A stretch of DNA of 64,000 bases from Streptomyces sp. F001 (GTDB taxonomy: Bacteria; Actinomycetota; Actinomycetes; Streptomycetales; Streptomycetaceae): positions 62,001-126,000 of the forward strand of contig NZ_QZWF01000014.1 of assembly GCF_004187715.1 (NCBI RefSeq), in the 5' to 3' direction. The notes below the pieces were generated by a model. That model did no database searches and was not told the DNA's origin. It worked only from the letters and a program-made list of their open reading frames with translations. Below are positions 34,195 through 42,534 of this stretch, one piece after another. The translations under genes and the position numbers were made by a program. Positions within the stretch are counted from its first letter, which is position 1. Every line of letters begins with the position of its first letter.

Positions 34195-34568
34195 CGGGCT
34201 CGGCGGGCGCGGAGGCCGAGGCGGTGGAGTATCCCGGTGCGGCGGGCGTGCCGACGGGGCATCCCGACGCGGCAGGCGTCCCCACAGGGCATCCCGGTGC
34301 GGCAGGTGTGCCGACGGGGTATCCGGAGGCGGCAGGCGTCCCCACGGGGTATCCCGGCGCGGCAGGTGTGCCCACGGGGTATCCGGACGTGATAACCGAA
34401 CCGGTCGGGTATCCCGATACGGCAACCGGGCCGGTGGGCTATCCCGACGTGGTAAGCCTGCCCGCTGCCTATCCCGGCGCGGAGTCCTCACCCGCCCCGA
34501 GCGCCACGGCCGAGTGGTTCTACCTGGACACGCGCCCCCTCCCGGAAGCGAGCGACCGCGTGGGCTGA
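34191..34568 (+). CDS. Decapeptide-repeat protein coupled to SulP
   Basis: 125 residues starting at GTG 34191 inside the SulP stop codon (GTGA), hence translationally coupled. After MTGSAGAEAEAVE come nine tandem 10-residue units, first YPGAAGVPTG, then HPDAAGVPTG and HPGAAGVPTG. Later units drift, e.g. YPDVITEPVG and YPDTATGPVG, but keep Y/H-P at the start. A non-repeat tail EWFYLDTRPLPEASDRVG closes it. No TM or signal peptide, very Pro/Gly/Ala-rich, so probably extended or intrinsically disordered. Family unknown. A strong terminator follows at 34598, fixing it as the last gene of the operon. Confidence 0.75.
   Translation: MTGSAGAEAEAVEYPGAAGVPTGHPDAAGVPTGHPGAAGVPTGYPEAAGVPTGYPGAAGVPTGYPDVITEPVGYPDTATGPVGYPDVVSLPAAYPGAESSPAPSATAEWFYLDTRPLPEASDRVG
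34230..34499 (+). repeat. Nine 30-bp tandem repeats encoding the decapeptides
   Basis: Units begin TATCC or CATCC every 30 bases. The first five are near-identical except at wobble and at the third codon; the last four have diverged. Third-position differences between units show selection on the peptide rather than fresh slippage alone. Confidence 0.8.
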
Positions 34569-34597
34569 ACCTGGGCTGAACGTGGGCCGAACCAACC

Positions 34598-34644
34598 GAG
34601 GGCTCCGCGGCGGCCGGTGACAAACCGGCCGCCGCGGAGCCCTC
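34598..34644. terminator. Bidirectional terminator, CA-SulP operon / nirD
   Basis: Two perfect 21-base arms (34598-34618 and 34624-34644, beginning GAGGGCTCCGCGG) around the loop GACAA, between the end of the decapeptide gene and the convergent nirD stop. A very stable hairpin. Confidence 0.88.
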
Positions 34645-34651
34645 GTCGCAG

Positions 34652-35002
34652 TCAGGCCGCCCGCACCTCGTACGTCCCCACCCGCACCGACTCGTCGTCC
34701 AGACACTGCCCGGAGACCAGGTCGAAGCGCTGCTTCAGCAGTGGGGAGGCGACGAACGGGCGGCCCTGGTGCGTGCCGATGAGGCCGCGGGAGAGAACCG
34801 CCGCGCCGCTGAACGGGTCACGGTTGTCGATGGCGTAGAGCTCGCCCCTGCGGTCGCGGAACAGGGCCACCTGGCGGCCGTCCGGCAGCAGGGCCGCCAC
34901 TCCGCGGCCGGGGAGCAGCCGGTTCAGGTCGCAGACCGTGAACCAGCCGTCGGCCAGCTGAAGCTGGACCTTGAGGTCGGTCGTCTCGGGTGCCAGGGTC
35001 AT
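34652..35002 (-). CDS. nirD: Nitrite reductase small subunit NirD (Rieske-like)
   Basis: 116 residues: FTVCDLNRLLPGRGVAALLP, QVALFRDRRGELYAIDNRDP, and GTHQGRPFVASPLLKQRFDL. The Rieske fold is present but the Cys/His cluster ligands are absent, as is normal for NirD. It partners NirB in NADH-dependent nitrite reduction to ammonium. ATG 35002 overlaps the nirB stop (ATGA). Confidence 0.95.
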   Translation of the reverse strand: MTLAPETTDLKVQLQLADGWFTVCDLNRLLPGRGVAALLPDGRQVALFRDRRGELYAIDNRDPFSGAAVLSRGLIGTHQGRPFVASPLLKQRFDLVSGQCLDDESVRVGTYEVRAA

Positions 35003-37605
35003 CGCTGGGCGCTTCCTTCCAGGGCGGCTTCCTTGGATTCCGTGGGCCGCATGCCGATCGACAGCAGCGGCAGGTCCGGCTTCATCTGGTCGCGTTCGGG
35101 GACGAAGCCGACGACCGGGTCGGGGGCGTCGGGCGCGTTCACGAAGGAGACGAACCGGGCCAGCTTCTCGGGGTCGTTGATGGTCTCGGACCACTCGTCG
35201 CGGTAGTGCGAGACATGCGCCGCCATCAGCTTCTCCAGCTCGTCGCAGATGCCGAGGGAGTCGTGGACGACCACATCCCGTACGTGCTCCAGGCCGCCCG
35301 GGATCCGCTCCAGCCAGGTCGACGTGCGCTCCAGGCGGTCGGCGGTGCGGATGTAGAACATCAGGAACCGGTCGATCAGGCGGATCAGCTCGGCGTCGGA
35401 CAGGTCCTGGGCGAGGAGGTCCGCGTGGCGCGGGGTGGCGCCGCCGTTGCCCCCGACGTACAGGTTCCAGCCATTGGAGGTGGCGATCACGCCGAAGTCC
35501 TTCGACTGGGCCTCGGCGCACTCACGGGCGCAGCCCGACACCGCCGACTTCAGCTTGTGCGGGGAGCGCAGGCCCCGGTAGCGCAGCTCCAGGTCGATCG
35601 CCATACGGACGGAGTCCTGGACGCCGTAGCGGCACCAGGTCTGGCCCACGCAGGACTTCACCGTGCGCAGCGACTTGCCGTACGCGTGCCCGGACTCGAA
35701 GCCGGCGTCCACCAACCGCGCCCAGATCAGCGGGAGTTGTTCGACCCGCGCGCCGAACATGTCGATGCGCTGACCGCCGGTGATCTTCGTGTAGAGGCCG
35801 AAGTCGCGGGCGATCTCGCCGATCACGATCAGTTTCTCCGGGGCGATCTCACCGCCGGGGATACGAGGGACGACGGAGTACGAGCCGTTCTTCTGGAGGT
35901 TGGCCAGAAAGTGGTCGTTGGTGTCCTGGAGCGCCGCCTGCTCGCCCTCCAGGACATAGCCGTTCGCGCCGATCGTCGGTGCGAGGGAGGCGATGATCGA
36001 GGCGATGGCAGGCTTGCAGATCTCGCAGCCGTCGCCGCCCCGGGCGCCCTCACGGCCGTGACGGTCGAGGAGGTCCTGGTACGAGGTGATGCGCAGGGCC
36101 AGGACGATCTCGTACAGCTCCTCGCGGGTCTGCGAGAAGCAGCCGCACAGGCCCTTGTCGACCTCGACGCCGCCGGCCTCCAGCTCGGCGTTGACGAGCT
36201 GGCCGAGGACCTTGACGCAACTGCCGCAGGTCGTACCGGCCTTGGTGCACTTCTTCACCTCGGGCACGGTCGTGCACTGGTGGTCGGTGACCGCGCCGCG
36301 GATCGTGCCCTTGGCGACGTTGTTGCAGGAGCAGATGATCGCCTCGTCCGGCAGCGCGGACGGGCCGAGCTGCGCCGGGGCCCCGGCACCGGCGGGCAGC
36401 ACCAGCGACTCGGGCGAGACCGGCGGGACCGAGCCGGTGAAGGCCTTCAGCGTGCCGTACGCCTCCGCGTCGCCGACCAGGATGCCGCCGAGCAGCGTGC
36501 CGTCGCGGCCGATGACCAGCTTCTTGTACAGGCCCGAGCGGGAGTCGGAGTAGACGACGTCCAGGCAGTCGTCGGCCGTGCCGTGCGCGTCGCCGAAGGA
36601 CGCCACGTCGACGCCGAGCAGCTTCAGCTTGGTGGACAGGTCGGCGCCGGTGAAGGAGGCCTCGTCCGCGGCGATCGTGGCGGCCACGGTCTCGGCCTGC
36701 TCGTAACCGGGGGCGACCAGGCCGTACACCCGGCCGTCCGCCGCCTGCGCGCACTCGCCGATCGCGAACACATGCGGGTCGTTGACCGTGCGGCACTGCT
36801 CGTCGACGGTGATGCCGCCGCGCTCGCCGACCGTGAGGCCGCAGTCGCGGGCCAGCTGGTCGCGGGGGCGGACGCCGGCGCTGAACACCACCATGTCGAC
36901 GGCGAGTTCGGAGCCGTCGGACAGCTTCATGCCAGCCACGGCGCCCGAGGCGTCGGCGACGATCTCCTGGGTGCCCGTGCCGGTGTGGACGGTCAGGCCC
37001 ATGTCCTCGATGGTGCGCAGCAGGGCCGCGCCACCGCCGTCGTCCACCTGCACCGGCATCAGGCGCGGCGCGAACTCCACGATGTGGGTGGACAGCCCGA
37101 GCCCCTTGAGCGCGCCCGCGGCCTCCAGGCCGAGCAGCCCGCCGCCGACCACCGCACCGGTCGTCGCCCGGGACTTGGCGTACTCCTCGATGGCGAGGAG
37201 GTCCTCGATCGTGCGGTACACGAAGCAGCCCTCGGCGTCCTTGCCGGGGACCGGCGGGACGAACGGGTACGAGCCGGTGGCCAGGACCAGGGTGTCGTAC
37301 TCGAAGACGTTCCCCGACCGGGCGGTGACCTTGCGGGCCTCGCGGTCGATGGTCTCGGCGGCGTCGCCGACGTACAGCTCGATCGAGTGCTTCTCGATGA
37401 ACTCCATGTCCGTCATGGACAGGTCGTCCGGGCTCTTGCCCGAGAAGTACGAGGTCAGCTGGACGCGGTCATAGGCGGGACGCGGCTCCTCGCACAGCAC
37501 GACCACGCGGTGCGTGGCGGTCAGGCCGCGCTCGGCGAGCGCTTCGAGGAAGCGCTGGCCGACCATGCCATGGCCGACGAGCACGATCGTGGGGGTCGTG
37601 GACAT
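34999..37605 (-). CDS. nirB: Assimilatory nitrite reductase large subunit NirB
   Basis: 868 residues. FAD/NADH module (TIVLVGHGMVGQRFLEAL; VLATGSYPFVPPVPG; GGGLLGLEAAGALKGLG). A BFD-type [2Fe-2S] domain follows (ICSCNNVAKG; CTKAGTTCGSCVKVLG). Then two sulfite/nitrite-reductase repeats and the siroheme-[4Fe-4S] cysteines in SCVGQTWCRYG and SGCARECAEAQSKDFG. It reduces nitrite to ammonium with six electrons. The start ATG 37605 shares a base with the stop of the upstream reductase. Needs siroheme; a chelatase gene lies at 53421. Confidence 0.96.
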   Translation of the reverse strand: MSTTPTIVLVGHGMVGQRFLEALAERGLTATHRVVVLCEEPRPAYDRVQLTSYFSGKSPDDLSMTDMEFIEKHSIELYVGDAAETIDREARKVTARSGNVFEYDTLVLATGSYPFVPPVPGKDAEGCFVYRTIEDLLAIEEYAKSRATTGAVVGGGLLGLEAAGALKGLGLSTHIVEFAPRLMPVQVDDGGGAALLRTIEDMGLTVHTGTGTQEIVADASGAVAGMKLSDGSELAVDMVVFSAGVRPRDQLARDCGLTVGERGGITVDEQCRTVNDPHVFAIGECAQAADGRVYGLVAPGYEQAETVAATIAADEASFTGADLSTKLKLLGVDVASFGDAHGTADDCLDVVYSDSRSGLYKKLVIGRDGTLLGGILVGDAEAYGTLKAFTGSVPPVSPESLVLPAGAGAPAQLGPSALPDEAIICSCNNVAKGTIRGAVTDHQCTTVPEVKKCTKAGTTCGSCVKVLGQLVNAELEAGGVEVDKGLCGCFSQTREELYEIVLALRITSYQDLLDRHGREGARGGDGCEICKPAIASIIASLAPTIGANGYVLEGEQAALQDTNDHFLANLQKNGSYSVVPRIPGGEIAPEKLIVIGEIARDFGLYTKITGGQRIDMFGARVEQLPLIWARLVDAGFESGHAYGKSLRTVKSCVGQTWCRYGVQDSVRMAIDLELRYRGLRSPHKLKSAVSGCARECAEAQSKDFGVIATSNGWNLYVGGNGGATPRHADLLAQDLSDAELIRLIDRFLMFYIRTADRLERTSTWLERIPGGLEHVRDVVVHDSLGICDELEKLMAAHVSHYRDEWSETINDPEKLARFVSFVNAPDAPDPVVGFVPERDQMKPDLPLLSIGMRPTESKEAALEGSAQR

Positions 37606-38822
37606 CAGGAGCCTCCATCGTTGGTGAGCAGGTGGAGCAGGGGGCCGTCGTCGGGGAGCGGCTCTGCTCCCTCCCAGGCGCGGGCGAGCGCGCCGACGGT
37701 GCCGAGTTCGCCGACGAGGACCCCGCCGACCAGGCGGTCGTCGCGGACGACGACCTTGCGGTAGGTGCCGCGGGTGGCGTCGGCGAGCTGCACGACGTCG
37801 TCGCCGGGGAGGGGTTCCGTCTCGCCGAACGCGGCGAGGTCGAAGGGGGCTTGACCGGCGAGGGTGAGGCGGGTGAGGGAACGGGTGCCGGTGTAGCGGG
37901 CGGCCGCGTCGCCGGCCAGCGACAGGGCGAGCGCGTCGGCCTGTTCGAGGGCGGGAGTGGCCAGTCCGTACACGGTGCCGTCGTGCTGGGCGCAGTCGCC
38001 GATGGCCCGGATGTGCGGATCGGACGTACGCAGTTCGTCGTCGACGAGGACGCCCTTGTGCACGGCGAGCCCGGCGGCCTTGGCGAGGCCCGCGCGGGGG
38101 CGGACGCCGCAGGCCAGCACCACGAGGTCGGCGTCGAGGGCGTACCCGTCGGCCATCTCCACGGAGCGGACGGCGCCGCCGACGACGCGTACGTCCCGCA
38201 CCCGGCACTCGGTGTGTACCTCGACGCCCAGGTCGGTCAGGTGCCGCTTGACGAGCTTGGACGCGGCCGGGTCGAGCTGGCGTTCCATGAGCCGCTCGGA
38301 CTGCTGGGCGAGCATGACCTGCGCCCCGCGTACGGCGAGCGCGCGGGCCGCGGAGACCCCGAGGAGACCGCCACCGATGACGACCGCCCGCACACCCGGC
38401 CGTACCGCCTTGGACAGGCCCAGGCAGTCGTCCATGGTGCGGAAGGCGTGGACGCCCTCGGGCAGGACGTGGTCCGGGGTGAACAGGCCGCGCAGGGGCG
38501 GCAGGACCGGGTTGGAGCCGGTGGCCAGGACCAGCGTGTCGTATGCGATCTCCGAGCCGTCCGCACAGCGCACGGTTCGCTCGTCACGGTCGATGTCGGT
38601 CACCCGGGCACGGGTCAGCTCCGCGGGCGCCGGGAGGGAGATCACCTCCGGGCTGTACCGTCCGGCCAGCACCTCGGCGAGCAGGACCCGGTTGTACGGC
38701 CGGTGCTCCTCCTCGCCGACGAGCAGCGCGGGCGTGCCGAGCTCACCGAGCCGCCGGGCGAGCCGTACGCCCGCGAGGCCGGCGCCGATCACCACCACAC
38801 GCGTATTCGAGGTCATGCTCAT
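37605..38822 (-). CDS. FAD-dependent NADH oxidoreductase of the nir operon (NirB N-terminal paralogue)
   Basis: 405 residues: RVVVIGAGLAGVRLARRLGE, YNRVLLAEVLAG, TLVLATGSNPVLPPLRG, VVIGGGLLGVSAARALAVRG, and IRAIGDCAQHDGTVYGLATP. It resembles the FAD module of NirB without the siroheme domains. Such a first gene is usual in Streptomyces nir operons and probably feeds electrons. The ATG at 38822 has no ribosome site, suggesting a leaderless mRNA. A GlnR-type box lies just upstream. Confidence 0.9.
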   Translation of the reverse strand: MSMTSNTRVVVIGAGLAGVRLARRLGELGTPALLVGEEEHRPYNRVLLAEVLAGRYSPEVISLPAPAELTRARVTDIDRDERTVRCADGSEIAYDTLVLATGSNPVLPPLRGLFTPDHVLPEGVHAFRTMDDCLGLSKAVRPGVRAVVIGGGLLGVSAARALAVRGAQVMLAQQSERLMERQLDPAASKLVKRHLTDLGVEVHTECRVRDVRVVGGAVRSVEMADGYALDADLVVLACGVRPRAGLAKAAGLAVHKGVLVDDELRTSDPHIRAIGDCAQHDGTVYGLATPALEQADALALSLAGDAAARYTGTRSLTRLTLAGQAPFDLAAFGETEPLPGDDVVQLADATRGTYRKVVVRDDRLVGGVLVGELGTVGALARAWEGAEPLPDDGPLLHLLTNDGGS

Positions 38823-38839
38823 GAGCGTGCGGGGCGGGT

Positions 38840-38866
38840 GTTACCCGGCCGCATCACGTCTGTTTC
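38840..38866 (-). promoter_or_regulatory. GlnR-type box at the nir operon promoter
   Basis: GTTAC - 6 bases - GCATC - 6 bases - GTTTC, three 5-mers at exact 11-bp spacing, fits the Streptomyces GlnR pattern gTnAc-n6-GaAAc. It ends 18 bases before the ATG. If the mRNA is leaderless, the box lies over the -35 region, consistent with GlnR activation under nitrogen limitation. Confidence 0.65.
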
Positions 38867-39120
38867 ACGCGGGGAACTCTGCCCTCAGCGGGGGGGGGTG
38901 GATGTGAGGGTTGCCGGGGAGGGCCCGGGGTGGCTGTGAGGCCGGGAGGGCGGGCAGGCCGAACCCGGGTTTCCGTGCAGGCCCCATCGTGTACGGGGGA
39001 TGCGGCGCCAGCCGGAAGATGTCGGTGCCCGCGGCCCGAACCTCAGAAGACCCTCAGAAGATCGCCGGTACCCGCGAAATCCGTGGACGCTACAACCGCC
39101 CCGTCCATAGGGTCCCGATC
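38867..39120. other. Intergenic region nir operon - TauE/SafE gene
   Basis: 254 bp without a gene. It contains a run of nine G (38890-38898). The 3' half should hold the permease promoter, but I see no clear ribosome site before its ATG. Confidence 0.4.
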
Positions 39121-39903
39121 ATGCCCGACATATCTCTGACCATGGTTGTCCTCCTGTGCCTCGCCGCCCTCGCGGCCGGCTGGATCGATGCCGTGGTCGG
39201 CGGGGGCGGCCTGCTACTGCTCCCCGTGCTGCTGCTCGGGCTCCCGGCCGGCACGCCCGCGGTGTCCGCCCTCGGCACCAACAAGGCGGTCGCCATCGTC
39301 GGCACGACGGGCGCGGCCGTGACGTACGCCCGCAAGACACCCGTCGATGTGCGCACGGCCGTACGCATCGGGCTCGCGGCGCTGGCGGGATCATCGGGCG
39401 GGGCGTTCCTCGCGGCCGGGATGAGCACGGACGTGCTCAAGCCGGTGATCATGGTGGTGCTGCTCGGCGTCGCCGCCTTCGTGATCCTCAAGCCCGCGTT
39501 CGGCACGGCCCCGGCGCCGGGCCCGGTCAGCCGCCGCCGCGTCCTCGCGGCGATCGGCCTCGCAGGCCTCGGCATCGGTTTCTACGACGGGCTCATCGGC
39601 CCCGGCACCGGTACGTTCCTGGTGCTGGCCCTCACCGCCGTCCTGCACCTCGACCTGGTCACCGCCTCGGCCACCGCCAAGATCGTCAACTGCTGCACCA
39701 ATGCGGGTGCGCTGGCGATGTTCGCCTGGCAGGGTGCGGTGCTGTGGCAGCTGGCGGGGCTGATGGCCGTGTTCAACCTCGCCGGCGGAACGCTCGGCGC
39801 GCACACCGCACTGAAGAAGGGCAGCGGTTTCGTCCGGATCGTGCTGCTGACGGTGGTGTTCGCGCTGGTGGCGAACCTGGCGTACGAGCAGTGGGTGGCG
39901 TGA
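39121..39903 (+). CDS. TauE/SafE-family membrane permease
   Basis: 260 residues, about eight TM helices. The paired family motifs are visible: LAALAAGWIDAVVGGGGLLL near residue 20, and AGLGIGFYDGLIGPGTGTFL near 150. Members export sulfite or organosulfonates or take up small anions. Beside nirBD it might move nitrite or sulfite, but this is positional inference. It stops 11 bases before the next gene, so the two are probably co-transcribed. Confidence 0.9.
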   Translation: MPDISLTMVVLLCLAALAAGWIDAVVGGGGLLLLPVLLLGLPAGTPAVSALGTNKAVAIVGTTGAAVTYARKTPVDVRTAVRIGLAALAGSSGGAFLAAGMSTDVLKPVIMVVLLGVAAFVILKPAFGTAPAPGPVSRRRVLAAIGLAGLGIGFYDGLIGPGTGTFLVLALTAVLHLDLVTASATAKIVNCCTNAGALAMFAWQGAVLWQLAGLMAVFNLAGGTLGAHTALKKGSGFVRIVLLTVVFALVANLAYEQWVA

Positions 39904-39914
39904 GAGGAGCAGAC

Positions 39915-40421
39915 ATGACGGACGAGGCGACGCAACGAGTAGTCGCAGTCAACCGAGGCACAGAGCACGCCGACGGTCAGGGATCCGGACGAGGGCCCCA
40001 GCACGATGCCCTCGACGTCTGGGTGGGCAGATGGATCAACGAAGGCCACATGATCAACGATGACGGCAGCCCCGGGTCGAAGATCACCACCTCCGATGTG
40101 TACGAGTGGGCTCCTGGTGGGTTCTTCATCGTCCATTCGGCATACGGGCGCATCGGCGAGTTCGACGTCGGCGGCACAGAGATCATCGGCTACGACGAGA
40201 CGAGCGGCGCCTACCGGTCACACTTCTTCGACAGCCAGGGCAACGTGACCGTCAGCAGCCTGGTGGCGCGTGGCGACACATGGACCTACCAGGGCGACAC
40301 CACTCGTTCCACCGTGGAGCTCAGCGACGACCACCGGGTCCAGACCGTCCTGCACGAGCGCACCGATGACGGAACGACCTACCGGCCGTCCATGAAGGTC
40401 ACTCTCATCAAAGTCGATTGA
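39915..40421 (+). CDS. DUF1579-like small beta-rich protein
   Basis: 168 residues. After a polar head comes HDALDVWVGRWINEGHMIND, then YEWAPGGFFIVHSAYGRIGE, IIGYDETSGAYRSHFFDSQG and GDTWTYQGDTTRSTVELSDD. The W-x-G-x-W start and following strands match DUF1579-type lipocalin-like domains. GAGGAG lies before the ATG. No catalytic residues stand out. Its stop codon is inside a hairpin shared with the convergent reductase. Confidence 0.8.
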   Translation: MTDEATQRVVAVNRGTEHADGQGSGRGPQHDALDVWVGRWINEGHMINDDGSPGSKITTSDVYEWAPGGFFIVHSAYGRIGEFDVGGTEIIGYDETSGAYRSHFFDSQGNVTVSSLVARGDTWTYQGDTTRSTVELSDDHRVQTVLHERTDDGTTYRPSMKVTLIKVD

Positions 40422-40439
40422 TCAAAGCCGTTTGATCAA
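40418..40439. terminator. Shared hairpin containing both convergent stop codons
   Basis: TTGATCAAA - GCCG - TTTGATCAA, perfect 9-base arms. The TGA of the DUF1579 gene (40419-40421) lies in one arm and the minus-strand TGA of the reductase (40436-40438) in the other. A/T-rich for this genome. Confidence 0.65.
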
Positions 40440-41320
40440 AGTCGACGGAGGAGATCGACCACCCCCGTGGTGTCCTCGTCGCCGTGGCCGTCCGCGAGGC
40501 GGCGCGCCATCAGGTCGAGGTACGGCCTCAGCAGCTCCTGGCTCACGCCCTGCTCCTCGGCCGTGCGCAGGAACGTCGCGCTGCCCGCGACCTGCATGGC
40601 GAGGTTGGAGACGACGTTCTTGGTGTAGTCGCCGCTCTCCAGCTTGTCGGCGGTCTCCAGCGCGGCGGGCGCCATCGCGGTGAGCCACGACACGAGCAGC
40701 GGGGCGAAGTCCCTGGGCGCGATGTCCTCTTGGCGGATCAGCGCGAAGGCGTGCGCCACCCCGGCGAACATCCCGTACATGGCGCTGAGCAGGGCCACGT
40801 CGTGCAGCGCGGCGAACCCGGCGTCCGTGCCGACGTAGCGGGGGTCGGCAGGGACCGCGAGGACGTCCCGGTGCTCCTCGAAGAGGGCCGTGGAGCCGCT
40901 GTAGAAGACGAACGCCCCGCTGTCCGGGCTGCCGATCATCGGCGGTACGGCCATGATCCCGGCGTCCAGGAAACGGGCGCCACGCGCCTTTGCCCAGACT
41001 ACGCGGGCACGGCCCTGGGCGGGCGTTCCGGTGGTCAGGTTGACCAGGTCGCGCCCGGACAGGTCGGCGTCGGACAGGGCCTCGCCGACCGACACGTCGT
41101 CCAGGAGGCAGGCGATCACCAGCCGGTTGGCGGACACCGCCTCCGCCGCGCTCCCGGCGACGGTCGCACCCTCGGCGGCGAGTGCCTCGGCGCGGGCGGG
41201 GGTCCGGTTCCAGACGGTCACGGGATGCCCGGCGACGAGCCAGGCGCGGGCCAGGGCGGTGCCCATGGCGCCGGTGCCGAGGAGGGTGAGGGGGGTGCGG
41301 GAAGAGAGGTGGTCGGTCAT
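40436..41320 (-). CDS. NAD(P)-dependent oxidoreductase, 3-hydroxyisobutyrate dehydrogenase / imine reductase type
   Basis: 294 residues. Rossmann start LTLLGTGAMGTALARAWLVA with NRTPARAEAL favouring NADP. NLTTGTPAQGRA, GARFLDAGIMAVPPMIGSPD and an all-helical C-terminal dimer domain (DVALLSAMYGMFAGVAHAFA). The usual catalytic Lys of hydroxyacid dehydrogenases is not evident; in imine reductases an Asp or Tyr takes that place. Divergent from an HxlR regulator, which probably represses it in response to an electrophile or quinone. Confidence 0.88.
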   Translation of the reverse strand: MTDHLSSRTPLTLLGTGAMGTALARAWLVAGHPVTVWNRTPARAEALAAEGATVAGSAAEAVSANRLVIACLLDDVSVGEALSDADLSGRDLVNLTTGTPAQGRARVVWAKARGARFLDAGIMAVPPMIGSPDSGAFVFYSGSTALFEEHRDVLAVPADPRYVGTDAGFAALHDVALLSAMYGMFAGVAHAFALIRQEDIAPRDFAPLLVSWLTAMAPAALETADKLESGDYTKNVVSNLAMQVAGSATFLRTAEEQGVSQELLRPYLDLMARRLADGHGDEDTTGVVDLLRRL

Positions 41321-41355
41321 GGCGTTCAGACTCGTCGAAGGGGATCGGCCTGCTC

Positions 41356-41367
41356 AAGTACGTACTT
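41356..41367. promoter_or_regulatory. Perfect 12-bp palindrome, candidate HxlR operator
   Basis: AAGTACGTACTT in the 107-bp gap between the divergent reductase (start 41320) and HxlR regulator (start 41428). HxlR-family sites are commonly short A/T-rich dyads in such gaps. Confidence 0.6.
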
Positions 41368-41427
41368 CCGAGTGGGTGGTTACCCCGGGGGAAGCGTGCA
41401 GGCAGCGGGAGGACGGGGTGTCGGGAG

Positions 41428-41793
41428 ATGGCGATCGGACGACGGCCGGGCTCGTACGAGTGCGGGGTCGACGCGGCGATGGATGTGATCGGCGGGAAGT
41501 GGAAGGTGCTCATCCTGTGGGCGCTGTCCGTGCGGTCGCACCGCTTCGGTGAGCTGCGCCGCGAGCTGTCCGGGGTGACGGAGAAGGTGCTGGCCGCGCA
41601 GCTGCGGGAGCTGGAGGCGGACGGCATTGTGCACCGGGAGGAGTACGAGGAGGTGCCGCCCCGGGTGGAGTATTCGCTGACGCCCCGCGGTGTCTCCCTC
41701 AACACGGCGCTGGAACCGCTCGGCGCGTGGGGCAAGGCGAACGTCCTGGGCGGAGTGACGCCGAAGACCGTGACGCCGGAGCCCATACCCTGA
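41428..41793 (+). CDS. HxlR-family transcriptional regulator
   Basis: 121 residues: CGVDAAMDVIGGKWKVLILW, HRFGELRRELSGVTEKVLAA, QLRELEADGIVHREEYEEVP, and YSLTPRGVSLNTALEPLGAW. This is the complete winged-helix family pattern. The cysteine at about residue 12 is the one that senses electrophiles in YodB/HypR relatives. GGGAG directly precedes the ATG. It probably controls the divergent reductase through the 41356 palindrome. Confidence 0.93.
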   Translation: MAIGRRPGSYECGVDAAMDVIGGKWKVLILWALSVRSHRFGELRRELSGVTEKVLAAQLRELEADGIVHREEYEEVPPRVEYSLTPRGVSLNTALEPLGAWGKANVLGGVTPKTVTPEPIP

Positions 41794-41799
41794 GCCGGC

Positions 41800-42429
41800 T
41801 CAGCTGCTCCCCGTCAGATGCGCGAAGACGACGACGTTCCCCTGGTAGCCGGTGCTGCGCGAGTAGGTTCCGCCGCAGGTGATCACCCGCAGCTCGGGCC
41901 GGGGCGCCGCCCCGTACACCTTCTTGTCGGGGAAGTCCTTCGCGTCGTACACCTCGACCGCGTCCACGCTGAACCGCGCCACACTGCCGTCCCGCCGGTC
42001 CACCTCGATGGTGCTGCCCCGTTTCAGGGCGCCGAGCCGGTAGAAGACGGCGGGGCCGTCGGCGTTGTCGACATGGCCGGCGACGATGGCGGTGCCCCGC
42101 TCGCCGGGCGTGGTGCCGGCCTCGTACCAGCCGGCGAGGTTCCTGGGCGCGGTGGGCGGCGCCTCGAGGTTGCCGGTCCTGTTCAGCCCCAGACCCGTCA
42201 GGGGCGCGTCCACCCGGATCGCGGGAATGCGGATACGGTCCGGCGGCGACGGCGGCAGCGCGGGCGCCGTGGACTGCCGTACGGTCTGGCCGGTGTGTGC
42301 CTGGGCGGCCGACGGCTGGGGCGGGGCGTTCGTCCGGGCGCCGCTGCTCAGCAGCCACACACCGGTGAAGAGGGCGACGGTGGTGACGGCCGCTATCGCG
42401 GCGTTCCCCGGGTTGTCGACTATGCGCAC
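41800..42429 (-). CDS. Class E/F sortase
   Basis: 209 residues. N-terminal TM anchor (NAAIAAVTTVALFTGVWLLS), Pro-rich linker, then the sortase barrel: IRIPAIRVDAPLTGLGL, the catalytic His in TAIVAGHVDNADGPAVFYRL, the Cys in LRVITCGGTYSRSTGYQGNV, with the Arg following. The order and spacing fit actinobacterial class F. It joins surface proteins to the cell wall or cross-bridge. The 42535 gene upstream encodes a likely substrate or partner. Confidence 0.9.
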   Translation of the reverse strand: MRIVDNPGNAAIAAVTTVALFTGVWLLSSGARTNAPPQPSAAQAHTGQTVRQSTAPALPPSPPDRIRIPAIRVDAPLTGLGLNRTGNLEAPPTAPRNLAGWYEAGTTPGERGTAIVAGHVDNADGPAVFYRLGALKRGSTIEVDRRDGSVARFSVDAVEVYDAKDFPDKKVYGAAPRPELRVITCGGTYSRSTGYQGNVVVFAHLTGSS

Positions 42430-42534
42430 ACGAGCCTCCTGGCCTGACCCGCCTCCCTCCGGGCCGCGAGGGGCATCGGACCCGGAGGGGGCGGGGACTT
42501 GCGGTACCGGCGGACGGACGGCGGAGGGTGTCCG

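Noticed and set aside
34230..34499. 30-bp repeats considered as a CRISPR array
   Set aside because: Repeats are directly contiguous without spacers, keep one open frame and vary at codon third positions, so they are coding.
38890..38898. Run of nine G as a phase-variable tract
   Set aside because: It lies in non-coding DNA far from a start codon, and nothing suggests switching. Runs like this are also a likely place for sequence error.
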